Assembly (NCBI RefSeq): GCF_024166365.1 | Contig: NW_026060238.1 | Span: forward strand, 62,001 to 126,000 | Reading direction: 5' to 3' | Length of the DNA: 64,000 nt | DNA from: Elephas maximus indicus | Lineage: Eukaryota > Chordata > Mammalia > Proboscidea > Elephantidae | Shown: positions 1-11,470 of the stretch, in pieces | How positions within the stretch are numbered: position 1 is the first letter of the stretch | How the letters are laid out: each line of letters starts with the position of its first letter | The notes under the pieces: generated by a model | The model's input: the letters and a program-made list of their open reading frames with translations, nothing else | Databases searched by the model: none | Told to the model about the DNA's origin: nothing | Position numbers and translations under genes: made by a program

Positions 1-1060
1 TTACAATTCGTACTGCGATCTTTTGAATATATTAAGCATAGCTAATTTAACATTTGTGCCTTTCGAGTCTATTTTCTATAGCCACTCTTCCTGTTTTTAT
101 TGTTAGCTTTGTTTGATTTTATTTATATTGCTTTATCTGCTCATGTGCCAGGGTATTGTTTCTGATAGATAGGAGTTGTGTGACAAAGTTATAGAAATAT
201 AGTGGTGCTTAGGGCAATGATATCTTCCTACAGAGATTTTATGCTTTTTTTCTAGCAGATGATTAGGGACACTAATATTCAAAGGCATATTAATCTAAAT
301 CCATGAATTGATGTAATTTGAAGCTTTTCTTTAGAGTAAAGGCTATCTTCTCCCCACTCTTATTTCTATAGCTTAACCTTTTAAGTAAACTTTGAAAGTA
401 TAAAAGTTTTCTAGCTTCACAAACTTGGCAAGTCCTACACTCCAGTTTTTGTTCTCTAACCTGTTAGGAATGATTTTCTGATTTATCTATTCAGCTACCT
501 CTTCCATTATGGGCAGGGAAAAGTGACCTCCTTTGCTGGGATTATCATTCTGAATTCTTTAATATATTGTATTTTAATCCTAAAATACTTTGCTTTTTTT
601 TTTTTACTTTCCAATATCTTCAATAAAATTTATTATTATTTTTGCTTTCCTGTTGTTTCTGTGCAAGGATTGTCCTGAACTGAGAGTGAATACGCTTCTT
701 ATCTATATTTTCAGATCTACCCTGGGGATAAACAACTGAGCCAATGCATCTGAGGGTGAGGGAGTTTAAGAAACGTTCTAGGTGTCTTTTTAATTAATCA
801 ACGTAATGATATACCATTCCTTTGCCTAGTGTACTGTCATACAGCATAATTCTCATGAGAAAATTCACTTCTGTGTATTTCCTCATTCATGTGAACTTGG
901 ATGCTGTTTCCTCTACTGTATTAATTTACAAAGATAAGAAAAATGGAAATAGTGCCAAGCTGTTTTCATGTCTTTGTAAGAGGATGCTAAGAAAATTTTC
1001 TTCTGGGTTGGCATTGTGGTTGACTTTCCAAAGCTATAAAAATCAAATGCTTAATCCTCG
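1..1060. other. AT-rich intergenic DNA, no gene seen
   Basis: No coding signature, RNA gene or recognisable repeat end was found here. The sequence is AT-rich with short poly-T runs near position 595. The one open frame in it has no recognisable protein motif and looks random. Confidence 0.6.
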
Positions 1061-1654
1061 TGTCTTAATTATCTTGTCCTGCCATAACAGAAATACAATA
1101 AGTGGGTGACATTAACAAAGACGTTTATTTTCTCACATTTTAGGAGGCTAGAGAGAAGTTTGAATTCAGGGCACCAGCTCTGGAGGAAGGCGTTCTATCT
1201 GTGTCTCTTCGAGGGTTACGTCCTTGTCTCTTTTCAGCTTCTGTTCCTTGGTTCCTTGGTGATCTTCAAGTGACATGGTATCTACCTTCTCCCAACTATG
1301 CTTGCTATCCCTGGCTTAATCTGCTCTTTTATATCTCAAAAAAGATTGATTTAAGACACATCCTACGTTATTGAAAAAACCTGGTGGTGCAGTGGTTAAG
1401 AGTTCTGTTGCTAACCAAAAAGATGGCAGTTTGAATCCACCAGCCACTGCTTGGAAACCACATAAAGCAGTTCTACTTTTTCATATAGGGTTGCTGTGAG
1501 TCAGAACAGACTCAATGGCAATGTTTCTTTGTTTGTTTTTGCTACATTATTAACACAACGAAAAAACACATTCCCATATGGAATTATAACCACGGGTAGA
1601 GGGGTTAGGATTTGCAAAAGATATTTTGGGGTAGACACAATTCAACTTATAACA
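1061..1654 (-). mobile_element. LTR of MaLR (MLT1-like) type, split by an AfroSINE
   Basis: The element starts TGTCTTAA and ends TAACA, the TG...CA termini of an LTR, and it resembles the reverse complement of MLT1-type LTRs (the stretch meaning 'AAATAAA' in the LTR appears here as a TTTATTT near 1123). Three further relatives lie at 7380, 50663 and 55998 and share the same start, the TTTATTT block and the final 'ggacacaattcaatcc' type end. It is interrupted from 1373 to 1541 by a SINE. Target duplication is not convincing for this copy. The family name is inferred. Confidence 0.6.
1373..1541 (+). mobile_element. AfroSINE (short form)
   Basis: This is a tRNA-derived SINE: a head reading ACCTGGTGGTGCAGTGGTTAAG (box A region), a GTTTGAATCC box B, a body with CAGTTCTACT, and a tail GTGAGTCAGAACAGACTC followed by T-rich sequence. 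Flanking direct repeats ctacgttatt (1363-1372) and ctacattatt (1542-1551) differ at one base and fit a target-site duplication. It lies inside the LTR at 1061-1654, so it is younger than that LTR. AfroSINEs are known only from afrotherian mammals. Confidence 0.9.
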
Positions 1655-2844
1655 CCCTACAATCAAGATAATTTTGGGGTCAAGCAACCATTACGGAGCT
1701 AAACAACTGGCAGTTGGACAGATTCTGCTACCAGAAACCATTATCTAGAATCTCTCATTATTCCGTACACAGTGGAGTTGCTAAAAGAGAAAGATTAATG
1801 GAACCATGTAATCACCAGCTTAGAAACGATTTTCCCTCCATTTTCTGTGAATGTTGCAACCTGACAATGACTCTCAAGGTCAAGTACAAAAGGTCTTAGA
1901 GAACCAGATACATGAACACGCAGTGCTTCTGAGAATGACAGGCTTCTCTTTACGATGATTTGGTATTTCACACTGTATTTGCTGCTCTGCCCTCTCAATT
2001 TGAGTAGAAGAGAAAAAGAAGTTCAGAGAAACACTTGGGCGCAGAGAGTGAGCAGAAGTGAAGTAGTCATTACAACCATTACTTGTTAAACCAAGAACGT
2101 GCAGGTTTCCCTTAGATCAATTAAACATCATGAAACATAATCACACTTTAGGCATTTTGCAAGAACCCTTTCAAGTTTAGCTGTTTCCGGATTAAGGAAC
2201 ACTAATGCAATTTTCTATGTTGTGTACCTCAGAGTTAAATACTGGTGAGGGATTGGTTGTAGCACCGCAATTTGTGTGAGGTCCATTGAATTTACTCATT
2301 TGCACCATATAGGAGTATCTGCATTTAGACACCCTCCCACAAAGATCCGATGTTAATCAAAAGAGATTTAAAGGAGCGCCAGATAAATAAAAGGTGTTTG
2401 TCCTTTTCCGTCTGTCTTCTGCCTTTGTCCCAATCACGAACTATCTCTGAGTAGAGAAGAGGCAATGAAAGGAGCCCAAGATTCCATCCAAATTTCAATG
2501 CCTGGCCGAAACTAGTTGAATATGAAGCTGATATTTTTAAATTGACCAGACTAAACTCAACGTGACTAGCAAGTAATGGCTTTACGTGATATGAAATTAA
2601 GAGCTGGGAAAGAAATTTCACCTGTGCACGATAGATTGGACTGCCTGAAAAAAATTATATGTATATGTTTATACATATGTATATTATTTCACATATAAAC
2701 AGACAAAGTCGTAGATTTGGAGCAAAACCTAGGCCCTTCATACTGTTGGATTCTTAAACACTAGTGTTACATTTGAATAACGTTTCTTACTTAAAAAAAT
2801 TAATCTATGTATATCTTTTATAATTTTATCTCACAGCAAGCATA
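1655..2844. other. Intergenic DNA, no gene seen
   Basis: A minus-strand frame of 98 codons (2325-2621) lacks recognisable motifs. A short alternating AT-rich tract (TATGTATATG type) lies near 2655-2700. Nothing else could be supported. Confidence 0.5.
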
Positions 2845-3011
2845 AAAAAAAACAAACCCAGTGCCGTCGAGTCAATTCTGACTCATAGCGACCCTGTAGG
2901 ACAGAGTAGAACTGCCCCCTAGAGTTTCCAAGGAGCACCTGGCAGATTCGAACTGCCAACCCTTTGGTTCGCAGCTGTAGCACTTAACCACTACACCACC
3001 AGGGTTTCCAC
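2845..3011 (-). mobile_element. AfroSINE (short form)
   Basis: In reverse orientation it reads A-run, then GTGCCGTCGAGTCAATTCTG, the TAGAACTGCCCC body, a box-B complement GGCAGATTCGAACTGCC, and the head complement CCACCAGGGTTTCC. Near-repeats agcaagcata (2835-2844) and ggtaagcata (3012-3021) flank it and fit a target duplication. It is close to the family consensus, so probably fairly young. Confidence 0.93.
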
Positions 3012-3430
3012 GGTAAGCATATGGCATAAAAACTGAAGTATTTTCATCTTTATTAAAAAGAATGAGGACACTGAAGTTGCAAAAGCTAACGTGCCTAATT
3101 TTCTTAAGTTTTTATTGATGGTAAGGTGAAAGTTAGGTATCATAACTCAGTACTTCAATAACAGTCATTATTTATTTAACCAGAAAAAAGAACCTTATTT
3201 CGTATAATATATTAAATAATTATAATTATGAATACACCAAATTTAACTAAATTTCAGATGGAACCCCAAATCTACATACATGGATAAGTATTTTTCTTTT
3301 TGTCTATAGTTGCAAAGACTGTCATTTACTTAGTTTGCTCAGAATGACAGCTATTGTTCTGGCATGCCAGATGCCAATCAAGTTTAAAAACATAAGGTGT
3401 AGTCACGTAGAATGATTACTACATATGTTG
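3012..3430. other. AT-rich intergenic DNA, nothing recognised
   Basis: No gene or repeat could be recognised between two SINEs. Confidence 0.5.
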
Positions 3431-3640
3431 TTAAAAAAAAAAAGAACTGTTGCTGTCCAGTCAATGGCAACCCCAGGCGCCTAAAAATTGAAATGTGCTT
3501 CCTAGGGTTTTCAATGGCTAATATTTTGGAAGTAGATTTCCAAGCCTTTCTTCTGAAGCAGTTTTGGGTGGACTTGAATCTCCAACCTTTTGTTTAGCAG
3601 TAGAGTGCAGCATTAACAGTTTCTACCACCCAAGGAACCC
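3431..3640 (-). mobile_element. AfroSINE, long form, old copy
   Basis: A poly-A run (3433-3443) is followed by a diverged GTTGCTGTCCAGTCAATGG tail, the 'cctagggttttcaatggct' segment, a middle block around GGAAGTAGATTTCCAAGCC that short AfroSINEs lack, and a head complement ending ACCACCCAAGGAACCC. The same long form occurs at 57673 and 60906. Divergence from the consensus is high, so the copy is old. No clear target duplication was seen. Confidence 0.8.
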
Positions 3641-4573
3641 ACTATGTCATAGGAGTGTGCAAAAATAATTAAGCTTTTATACTTGGTCATGTGTATAATA
3701 TTTTTAAGTACTAACTAAATGTTAGTTATTAATGGAATGTCTATTTATGCAAGGCTTTGCAATGTAGCAAATTTTTCTCTTTATCTGCTGTCTCTATCAT
3801 GACTGTAATCCTAATATAATACATAAAAATAACAATGATTGTGCCTTCCTTATTGCTGTAATGTTTTTTCCAAATTCTGAATGATGTGGGCAAGCCTATT
3901 ATATTTATAACCTTAATATTTTCATGTGTCTGTACAGTGTATTCTTCATAGAGATATTATAGAATTTATATACAATTGGATTATAATCAATTTACTTCTT
4001 TTTTTTCCTTACACTGGATATGAACAAGCACAAAAACCATTCTTTTCCATCACTGAATCATTTCCTATGTAGATACTGAAATTTGGGAATAAAGAGATGA
4101 ATAAATACAGGAATAAAAGGGATATGTAAAGGATCTCTGAGACTGTTTAAATCACAGACAAATGTAAGGTATCACCAAGACTTACAGGTTTTAAATTCCT
4201 CAGAGAGAAGTCACCATGTTCCTTTCTCATATTGGAATGCATTGTGTTCCAGATCTTAAAAGCATACAGATACATATAAAGACCAAAACTTATTTGAATT
4301 ATACTAAAAATCTGCATAACAACACTTTTCATGATTTGACAAGTACTTCAAGTTTTTTTTTTTTCTTATGCTTCACTTTGTAAGTAGTCTACGATTTAAC
4401 AATGAAGTCTGTTAAACAAAATTTTCTAGTCAACATAATTTGGGAGAACAAGAAAAGGAAAATTTGAAATTGTAATTCTTCTAAAATATAGCCATTAATT
4501 AATGTTTTATATTTTAAGCCAGATGAATCATTATCACAACACTGTTCATATAACTTGTGGGGTTCCTATAATG
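3641..4573. other. AT-rich intergenic DNA, nothing recognised
   Basis: No coding signature or repeat end was found. The sequence is AT-rich throughout. Confidence 0.5.
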
Positions 4574-4585
4574 AAAATAATCATA

Positions 4586-4747
4586 AAACCAAAACCCGCT
4601 GCCGTCAAGTCGATTCCGACTCCTAGCGACCCTATAGGACAGAGTAGAACTGCCCCATAAAGTTTCCAAGGAGTGCCTGGCAGATTCGAATTGCTGGCCT
4701 CTTGGTTAGCAGCCGTAGCACTTAATCAGTACGCCACCAGGCTTTCC
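4586..4747 (-). mobile_element. AfroSINE with perfect target duplication
   Basis: The reverse-oriented element has the tail GCTGCCGTCAAGTCGATTCC, the body TAGAACTGCCCC and the head complement CACCAGGCTTTCC. A perfect 12-bp direct repeat, aaaataatcata, flanks it at 4574-4585 and 4748-4759. That is the expected mark of retroposition by a target-primed mechanism. Confidence 0.95.
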
Positions 4748-4759
4748 AAAATAATCATA

Positions 4760-5475
4760 GTATAGCCTAAATTTATTTTTGTAGTTTGCAATGCGGAACT
4801 TTTATAATTTACAGAAAAATAGAAGTGAAATCTGTTTTAGTTTTAGTGCATTTACTTTGCCTGTTTTAGAAAAACTATGAATATCTCCTAAGAAGTTTTA
4901 AAAACATGAAAATTTTATAAAAATTACTTAATATCATGATCAATATTTATCCAGAAAATGTACATTAAACTTCACAAAGTATAAAGCTCTGTATTCAAAG
5001 TGCAACACAATAGTATGTATTAAACTGAATTTAATGAACAATGACACAGAGCGTGGAAATTCTATAAACATTACTGAAAACACTATCAATATTCATCTTG
5101 AAAATACACAAGAAATTACATACATTTGAAACACTACATTTCTAGTATGAAGCAATAATAACTGTGTCTTTTAAGAGCTGAGAAAATAAACAGAATTAAA
5201 ACAACTTTACTCCATCTTAACTACAGTGTGCCTTCAAGGAAAATGTAAGGTTTTCAGAAAATTCAGTAGGAGAAATAAACTTTACCATATTTGCAAATAT
5301 GTTAATAGACACTGCATTGCAGAAACTCAGGCACAGAAGTTAAAGTGAGGGATTTGCAAAATATCAGATCAAATGATGTGACAGGGAAAGAGACTCTAAA
5401 AGAACAAGCATATCTGTACAAACATCTATGAATTTCAGGTTTATATTTAATTGTTCTTTATACACCCCCTCCCCC
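4760..5475. other. AT-rich intergenic DNA, nothing recognised
   Basis: No gene or repeat end was recognised. A C-rich then A-rich run near 5465-5488 leads into a SINE remnant. Confidence 0.5.
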
Positions 5476-5477
5476 CC

Positions 5478-5535
5478 AAAAAAAAAACAACTGTTGGTGT
5501 GGAGTCGATTCCAACTCATGTCAACCACATGTATC
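5478..5535 (-). mobile_element. Truncated AfroSINE tail
   Basis: An A-run followed by GTTGGTGTGGAGTCGATTCC and AACTCATGTCAACC matches only the 3' end of a reverse AfroSINE. The rest of the element is absent. It lies immediately beyond the 3' end of the olfactory receptor pseudogene. Confidence 0.7.
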
Positions 5536-5564
5536 TGTATTTTTTGCTAAAAAAAAAAAAAACA

Positions 5565-6501
5565 GCTCCCAATTTGTAGAAAACACTATGATCTGGAGGA
5601 AGTTTTTGAAGACTTGTTTTACTTCCTGATTCCTCAGGGAATAAATGAAAGAGTTCTGCACGGGGGCAACAGAGGTGCTGAGAATAGCAACTTCTTTGTT
5701 CAATGATGCTTTTCTTTTGCAGAGGGATTGGCATACATGAAGATGCAGCTTCCATAAGAGGTAGAAATGACAGTCATGTGGGAGGAGCAAGTGGAGAAAG
5801 TTTTTTTTTTCTCTTACTGGAAGATGGGATTCTCAGAACAGTCCTGATGACACACATGTAGGGCAAAATCATTAATGCCAAAGTGACTAGCAAAGTAACC
5901 AAAGCCAAGTAAAAACCAATTACTTCTAGGAGCCATGTATTTAAGCAAGATAGTTGTAAGAGGGGAAAATAGTTGCATGCAAAGTGATCGATGACTTTGG
6001 AAGCACAGTAATCCGGGGGGGAAGAAGCATAAGGGGTGGGAATGTGGTCAGAAACCCTCTCAGCCACACACATGACACAAGCAGGGAGCAGAGTTTCCTG
6101 TTCACGGTGCTTGTGTAATGCAGGGGCTTGCAGATGGCCACATAGAAGTCATAGGACATGGCCGTCAGCATGTAAAATTCTGACACCCTCATGAAAATAA
6201 AGAAGAGTTGAGCTGCACAGTTGTTATAGGAAATGGTCTTATGCCTGGTGATAATTGCACCCAGACATCTAGGAATGCATACAGTCGTAAAGGAGATTTT
6301 TAGGAAGGAGAGATTCCGGAGGAAGAAATACATAGGTGTCTGTAGATGGGAGTCCACCGAGGTTAAGGTGGTGAGAGTCAGGTTTCCAGTGAAGCTTAAT
6401 ACATATGTGATAAATAGAAGGAGGGAGGTCACAATCCGAAGGTCAGGATCATCAGAAAGGCCTAGGAGGACAAGCTCTGTGACCACTGTGTAGTTGTCCA
6501 T
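5565..6501 (-). pseudogene. Olfactory receptor pseudogene, OR6C type
   Basis: This is a broken class A odorant GPCR gene on the minus strand, with the start codon at 6501. It shows an N-terminal N-Y-T glycosylation site, a TM1 GN motif (FTGNLTL), the OR hallmark PMYFFLRN before TM2, and in TM3 MSYDFYVAICKPLHY, where the Arg of the DRY motif is Phe. After TM4 the frame shifts near the seven-G run at about 6012-6020. The next frame carries IDHFACN and the TM5 region, then shifts in the poly-T run at about 5800-5811. A third shift lies near 5709 (after SAKEK). The last frame contains NSFIYSLRN (family form NPFIYSLRN) and QEVKQVFK. Spacing, the DDP-containing N terminus and the 'IPR' segment fit subfamily 6C. 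It is a single-exon gene, as is normal for ORs. Three frameshifts make it non-functional. The subfamily is inferred from memory of family motifs. Confidence 0.92.
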
Positions 6502-6502
6502 T

Positions 6503-6518
6503 TCTCTCTCTCTCTCCC
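6503..6518. repeat. (TC)n microsatellite before the OR start
   Basis: A short TCTCTCTCTCTCTC run lies directly upstream of the start codon of the OR pseudogene on its coding strand (as GA repeats). Confidence 0.85.
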
Positions 6519-6519
6519 T

Positions 6520-7374
6520 TCAATTTTTCTTCTTGTAATCCCATTTAGACAAAAACAGTATTAAGGGGAAGAGGTGAAAGATATAATTCATCATGATCGG
6601 CATCATCATCTCCAATATTCTAAAATATCCTATATAATCCATGCAAATTTTTTCTTACTTTTAAGGTCTTGTTGGCATTCTTTTAATACACATTTATTAG
6701 TTCTTTTATAGTAAAAAATACAGTAGTAGATAGGAAATCTTCACACAACAAAGCACATCTTTGGGAGACAATGAATAAAATAATTGTCATTTTATGTCCT
6801 ATTTATGCAAACTCTCATTACAATTTCGTTGAAACAGTCATAAGAATGTTTCTTTTCACTCAGATAATTTATTAGACAATCTATCTCCTAGAAACAGAAA
6901 TGGGTTACTTTAACTTACCAAAAAGTAAAAGTCAAACTTAGAAGCCTGAAGTAACAACTCATTATTTTTTTTAGGATGTAAGAAATCAGTTGCCTGATTA
7001 CAGGTAATATATTTAAATTTTTAACCCTAAGATTAATGGGTCTAATTGCCAAGACCATATGAGTACACTAAATACAGTCGCTACAAGACAGAATACGTAA
7101 CCCAATTATTTTAAAAATACAAAAATTTCAATTACTCACTGGTTTGTCTTCTTATTCCATCACGATCTTTAATGTTGCACATTCTGTATGGCTTCCTAAA
7201 AATGTGCATGTATGTATTTAAATAGAAACATTTTTATTTTTGAACTGAAAGAGGTGTAATGCATTTATTCTTCATTTTGACTGAAGCACAAATTGAAAAG
7301 TGACTGCTAGCCTTATATCTTATCAACTCTGTCACTGGATAATGGCTCATTGTAGTTTCCATGAAATTATCTTC
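6520..7374. other. AT-rich intergenic DNA, nothing recognised
   Basis: No motif, gene or repeat end was recognised upstream of the OR pseudogene. Confidence 0.5.
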
Positions 7375-7379
7375 CTGAG

Positions 7380-7833
7380 TGTCTTGGTCTAATGCTGCTG
7401 TAACAGAAATAACACAAGTGGATGGGCTTTAACAAAGAGAAATTTATTTCTTCACAGTGAAGTAGGGTAAAAGTCCAAATTCAGGGCATCAATCTTCCCC
7501 CAGATTAGGAGCTTCTCCACGGATGGACCCCGGGTCCAAAGGACTCTCTCTGCTCCTGGTACTGTTCTCTTGGTGGTATGAGGTCCCACATTTTCTGCTT
7601 GTTTCCCTTTCTTTCATCTCTTGTAAGATAAAAGGTGGTGTAGGCCATACCCCAGGGAAAATCCCTTTACATTGTATCAGGGATGTGAGCTGGGTAAGGG
7701 TGTTACAATGCTATCCTAATAGTTTTTAACATAAAATTACAATCACCAGATGAAGGACAACCACACAGTACTGGGAATCATGGTCTAATAAATTTGACAT
7801 GTATTATTAGGGTACACAATTCAATCCATGACA
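7380..7833 (-). mobile_element. LTR of MaLR (MLT1-like) type
   Basis: It begins TGTCTTGG and ends CCATGACA. Flanks ctgag (7375-7379) and ctgaa (7834-7838) fit a 5-bp target duplication with one change, as expected for this retroviral class. Internal blocks (AGAAATTTATTTC, CCGGGTCCAAAGGA, CTTGGTGGTATGAGG) are shared with the copy at 50663. No internal retroviral genes flank it, so it is a solo LTR. Confidence 0.72.
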
Positions 7834-7838
7834 CTGAA

Positions 7839-8205
7839 TTGTTAAGCTTTTTAGAAAAAATGTTTCATTCCCTTGTAATTCTGTCTCACAGTTATCTTCT
7901 CCATAAGTCCACTTATCCAAATGGATATCCAGAAAAGTTAAGAAAAAACTTCTTCCATTTTCCTAACCTACTCAGTTAGTTTCCACCTAGTCAAATGCTA
8001 TTTTGAATGCAGTAATAGTTTATCAATTCTGTCTATTAAAATCTTGACAGCTATCTCCTTTTGATTTTAGAGAGTAAAATTTCTGTTGTGAAGAATAAAA
8101 TGTAAAATCATTGCAAACCTTCCAACAACTAGCAACATTCACACTAATCATATTTTATTTTATAATGGTTTAAAGGCAGTTTTTCAGGACATAAAAAGTA
8201 GAACA
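7839..8205. other. Intergenic DNA, nothing recognised
   Basis: AT-rich sequence between a solo LTR and the minus-strand open frame at 8206. No feature could be supported. Confidence 0.5.
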
Positions 8206-8523
8206 TCAGAAACCTTCAAAAGATGTGGAAATATTTTTAACCTCAGCAAAGACTGTGTACTGATCTCCTGGAAACCAGACAAAGTCAGGCCACATCTCTG
8301 CTATATTATGGACCATAAGGGAAATCTGGAAGGGGTCCTTGGATTTCTCAGTAACCTGCTCACTCTTCTCTCTAGCAGATCTCTCTTGAGAAGAGTTATA
8401 TTCAACCGTTGCATCCCACAGAGGACCTAAGATGGTGACTTCTATGTAATATTTATATCCATTAATAAGTTGCTTAATATTCATCCTTACTTCATATTTT
8501 ATGAGTAATAAAATAAGAAACAA
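8206..8523 (-). other. Unassigned open frame, possible exon or gene relic
   Basis: A 105-codon minus-strand frame translates to a well-mixed, globular-looking protein sequence, unlike the low-complexity frames elsewhere in the window: it has hydrophobic beta-like segments (YYIEVTILGPLW, QYTVFAEVKNIST), a charged middle (QERSAREKSEQVTEKSKD) and an N-glycosylation sequon in each half. The frame closes at 8206; a GT (in 'gaag gtttct') near 8214 could be a splice donor. I do not recognise the family. It may be an exon of a secreted or membrane protein, a processed relic, or chance. Its upstream end touches the L1 relic that begins about 8517. Confidence 0.25.
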
Positions 8524-9128
8524 AGCAAGAGGCTATGACACAGTTAGCAGGAATAAACTAATATAATAACTTATAGATAGCTCAGAGACAACAGTCAATA
8601 TCAAGTCACATAAAGAAACAGACCATGATCACCTCAATAAGCTCTCAAAACAAAAAATCCAGGGATCTTCTAGATAAAAGTGCATTCCCGGAATTACCAG
8701 AGGCAGAATACAAAAGATTAATATACAGAATTCTTCAAGACATCAGGAAGGAAATGAGGCAATACACAGAACATGCCAAGAAACACACAGATAAAGCAAT
8801 TGAATAAATTAAAAAGATTATTCAGAAACATAATGAAAAATTTAATAAGCTGGAAAAATCCATAGACAGACAGCAATCAGAAATTCAGATTAACAAAAAA
8901 ATTGCAGAATTACACAACTCAACAGAAAATCAGAGGAGCAGAATTGAGCAAGTAGAAGCCATAATTTCTCAACTTGAAGATAAATCACTTGGCAGTAACA
9001 TATTTGAAGAAAAATCGGATAAAAGAATTTCAAAAAATGAAGAAACTTTAAGAATCATGTGGGACTCTATCAAGAGAAATAACCTGCGAGGGACCGGAGA
9101 ACGAGAACAGGGAGGGATAACAGAAAAT
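8517..9128 (+). mobile_element. L1 fragment: end of 5'UTR and N-terminal ORF1
   Basis: It aligns over its whole length with the L1 at 62441-63050: the ORF1 start region (ATAGCTCAGAGACAACAGTC here, so the start ATG has become ATA), an open stretch reading SSQNKKSRDLLDKSAFPELPEAEYKRL at 8640-8720, the coiled-coil part (stop at 8805), and then the RIMWDSIKRNNLR segment at 9048-9085. It stops abruptly at 9128 after 'ggataacagaaaat', where the pentamer satellite begins. The remainder of ORF1 and all of ORF2 are missing. Confidence 0.88.
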
Positions 9129-11470
9129 GCGATTCGATGCTATTCAGTGACAGTCGGTGTGATTCTGCTTGATTCAGCTCGGTTAGGTGCAATTCGGCAC
9201 CATACGGCTCTTTTTGGCTATTCAGCTCCATTCAGCTCTATTTTCTCTATTCGTCTTTATTCGGCCTATTCGGCTCTATTCAACTCTATTCGACCCTACT
9301 CTTTTCCACTCTATTCTATTCCTTCTATTCTGTTCTAATCTCTTCTCTTCTACTCTACTCTATTCTATTCTACCCGCCCCACCCCTCCCCTTCTCTAATC
9401 TATATGTTTTGATTGGATTTGACGCGTTGAACGCGAATCGATGCAATTAGGCTTGAATTGGCTCGATTCGAATCGATTTGGCTCTATTCGGCTCCATTCG
9501 GCTCAGTTAGGCTCCATTCGGCTCATTTTGGCTTGAATTGCTTCGACCCTGTTCGATTCAGCCTTTTTTGGCCCTATTCTGCTCTATTCGCCTCCTTTCT
9601 ACTCTATTCTCTATTTGACTCCATTCTACTCCATTCTATTCATTCCACTCCATTCTACACTATTTTGCTCTACCCTATCCTACACCTCTCTAATTTACTC
9701 TAATCCATTCAACGTGTTTCGTCTCATTTCGTCTCCATTCCGCTCTGTTCAGCTCTATTCGACTCTTCTCTGTTATACTCGTCTACTCTATTGTTCTCTA
9801 GTCTACTCTTCTCTATTGTATTGTATTGTTTCTATTCCTTTCTGTTGTATTCTACTCTATTCTACCCTACCCTACGCTCCCCAACTCTATTCTAATCCAT
9901 TTCATTGGATTTGATTTAATCCATTTTGACGCGATTCAGCTCGATTTGGCTCTGTTCGAATCTATTGTGCTCTACTCTACTCTCCTCAACTCTAGCCTAC
10001 TTTTTTCTGTATTCGTTCTGTATTGTTCTATTCTGTTCTATTTTATTCTATTCTACTCTACTCTGTTCTTCCCTACCCTACCCGATCCTCCCCTACTCTA
10101 ATCTGTTCAATTCGATTTCACGAATTTTGACGCGATTCGGGTCGATTCAGTTCCATTCGTGTCCATTCAGCTCCATTTGGCTTGAATAGTGTCGATTCAG
10201 CTTGATTAGGCTCGATTCGGCTCCATTAGGCTCGATTCACTGCATTCGGCTCGATTTGGCTCAATTCAGCTCGATTCAGCCCTCCTCGGCCCTATTCGAC
10301 TCTATTCGGCTCTTTTCTTCTCTATTCGACTCCATTCCATTCCATTACACACGATTCTACTCCATTCTACTCTACCCTACTCTAATTTTCTGTAACTGAT
10401 TCCATGGGATTCGATGTGATTTGTCTCGTTTCGTCTCCATCTGGCTCGATTTGACTCTGTTCTACTCTACTCTACACTATTCTGCTCTGCTCTACCCTTT
10501 CCTACTCTTTTCTATTGTATTCTTTCTCTTCTCTTCTACTGTGTTCAATTCTCTTTTACTCTATTCTATCCTATCCTACTCTAATCTATTCTACTGGATT
10601 CGATTCCATGCCTTTCAATGCGGTTCACCTTAAATCGGCTCCATTGCACTCCATTCATCCCCCTTCAGTTCAAATTGGTTCGATTCAGCTCTAATCGGCT
10701 CCATATGGCTCTAGTCAACTCTATTCATGTCTAGTAGGCTCTATTCAGCTCTGTTAGACTCTACTCAACTCTATTATCTGTTTTCGACTCCATTAGACTC
10801 CGTTAACTCTATTCTACACCATTCTACTCCATCCTTCTCTATTCTTCTCTACTCGACTCTTTTGTACTCTATTCGTTTCTATCCGTCTCTATTTGACTCC
10901 ATTCGATTCCATTCCACACCATTCTACACTATTCTCCTCTATTCTACCCATCCCTACCCTAATCTATTCTAATTCACTCCATTTGATTTGACCCGATACG
11001 AAGCGATTCAACGCGATTCGTCTCGTTTTGTCTCCATTCGGCTCAATTCGGCTATGTTCTGCACTATTTCACTCTTTTCTACACTATTCTATTCTGCTGG
11101 GTTTTTTCTATTCTGTTCTCTCTTATTCTGTTGTACTCTATTCTATTCTACCCTACCCAATCCTACTGCACCCCACCCAAACCTACCCTACTCTAATCTA
11201 TTTGATTCAATTGGATTCAGGTCGACGCGATTTGACAGGATTCGATGAGGCCCGAAGGCATTCGATGGGATTCAAAGAGATTTGACGAGATGCCATGCAA
11301 TTCGACGTGATTCAGCAGAATTCTATGAGATTTGATGCAATTCAAAGTTATTTGATGTGATATGACGCGATTCGCCATGATTCGATGATATTCAACTCAA
11401 TCCGATGCGATATGAAGTGATTCGACCCGGTTTGACACAAAACAATGTGATTTGAGGGGATTCGATGGGA
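9129..11470 (+). repeat. Higher-order copy 1 of the pentamer satellite
   Basis: Landmarks recur in the same order in the next copy: CAGTGACAGTCGGTGTGATT at 9145 (11483 in copy 2), GACGCGTTGA at 9421 (11744), GTCCATTCAGCTCCATTTGG near 10160 (12482), and CGGCTCCATTGCACTCCATT near 10636 (12977). The offset is 2338 at the left landmark and about 2.29-2.34 kb elsewhere, so small indels separate the copies. Confidence 0.88.

Noticed and set aside
822-1109. 95-codon plus-strand frame
   Set aside because: No motif; the frame runs into an LTR, so it is a chance frame.
2325-2621. 98-codon minus-strand frame
   Set aside because: No recognisable domain, no neighbouring exon signals and no repeat match; chance is the simplest explanation.
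2845-3011. tRNA gene (box A and box B visible)
   Set aside because: The tRNA-like part is the head of an AfroSINE; no cloverleaf with a proper anticodon arm and acceptor stem could be drawn.
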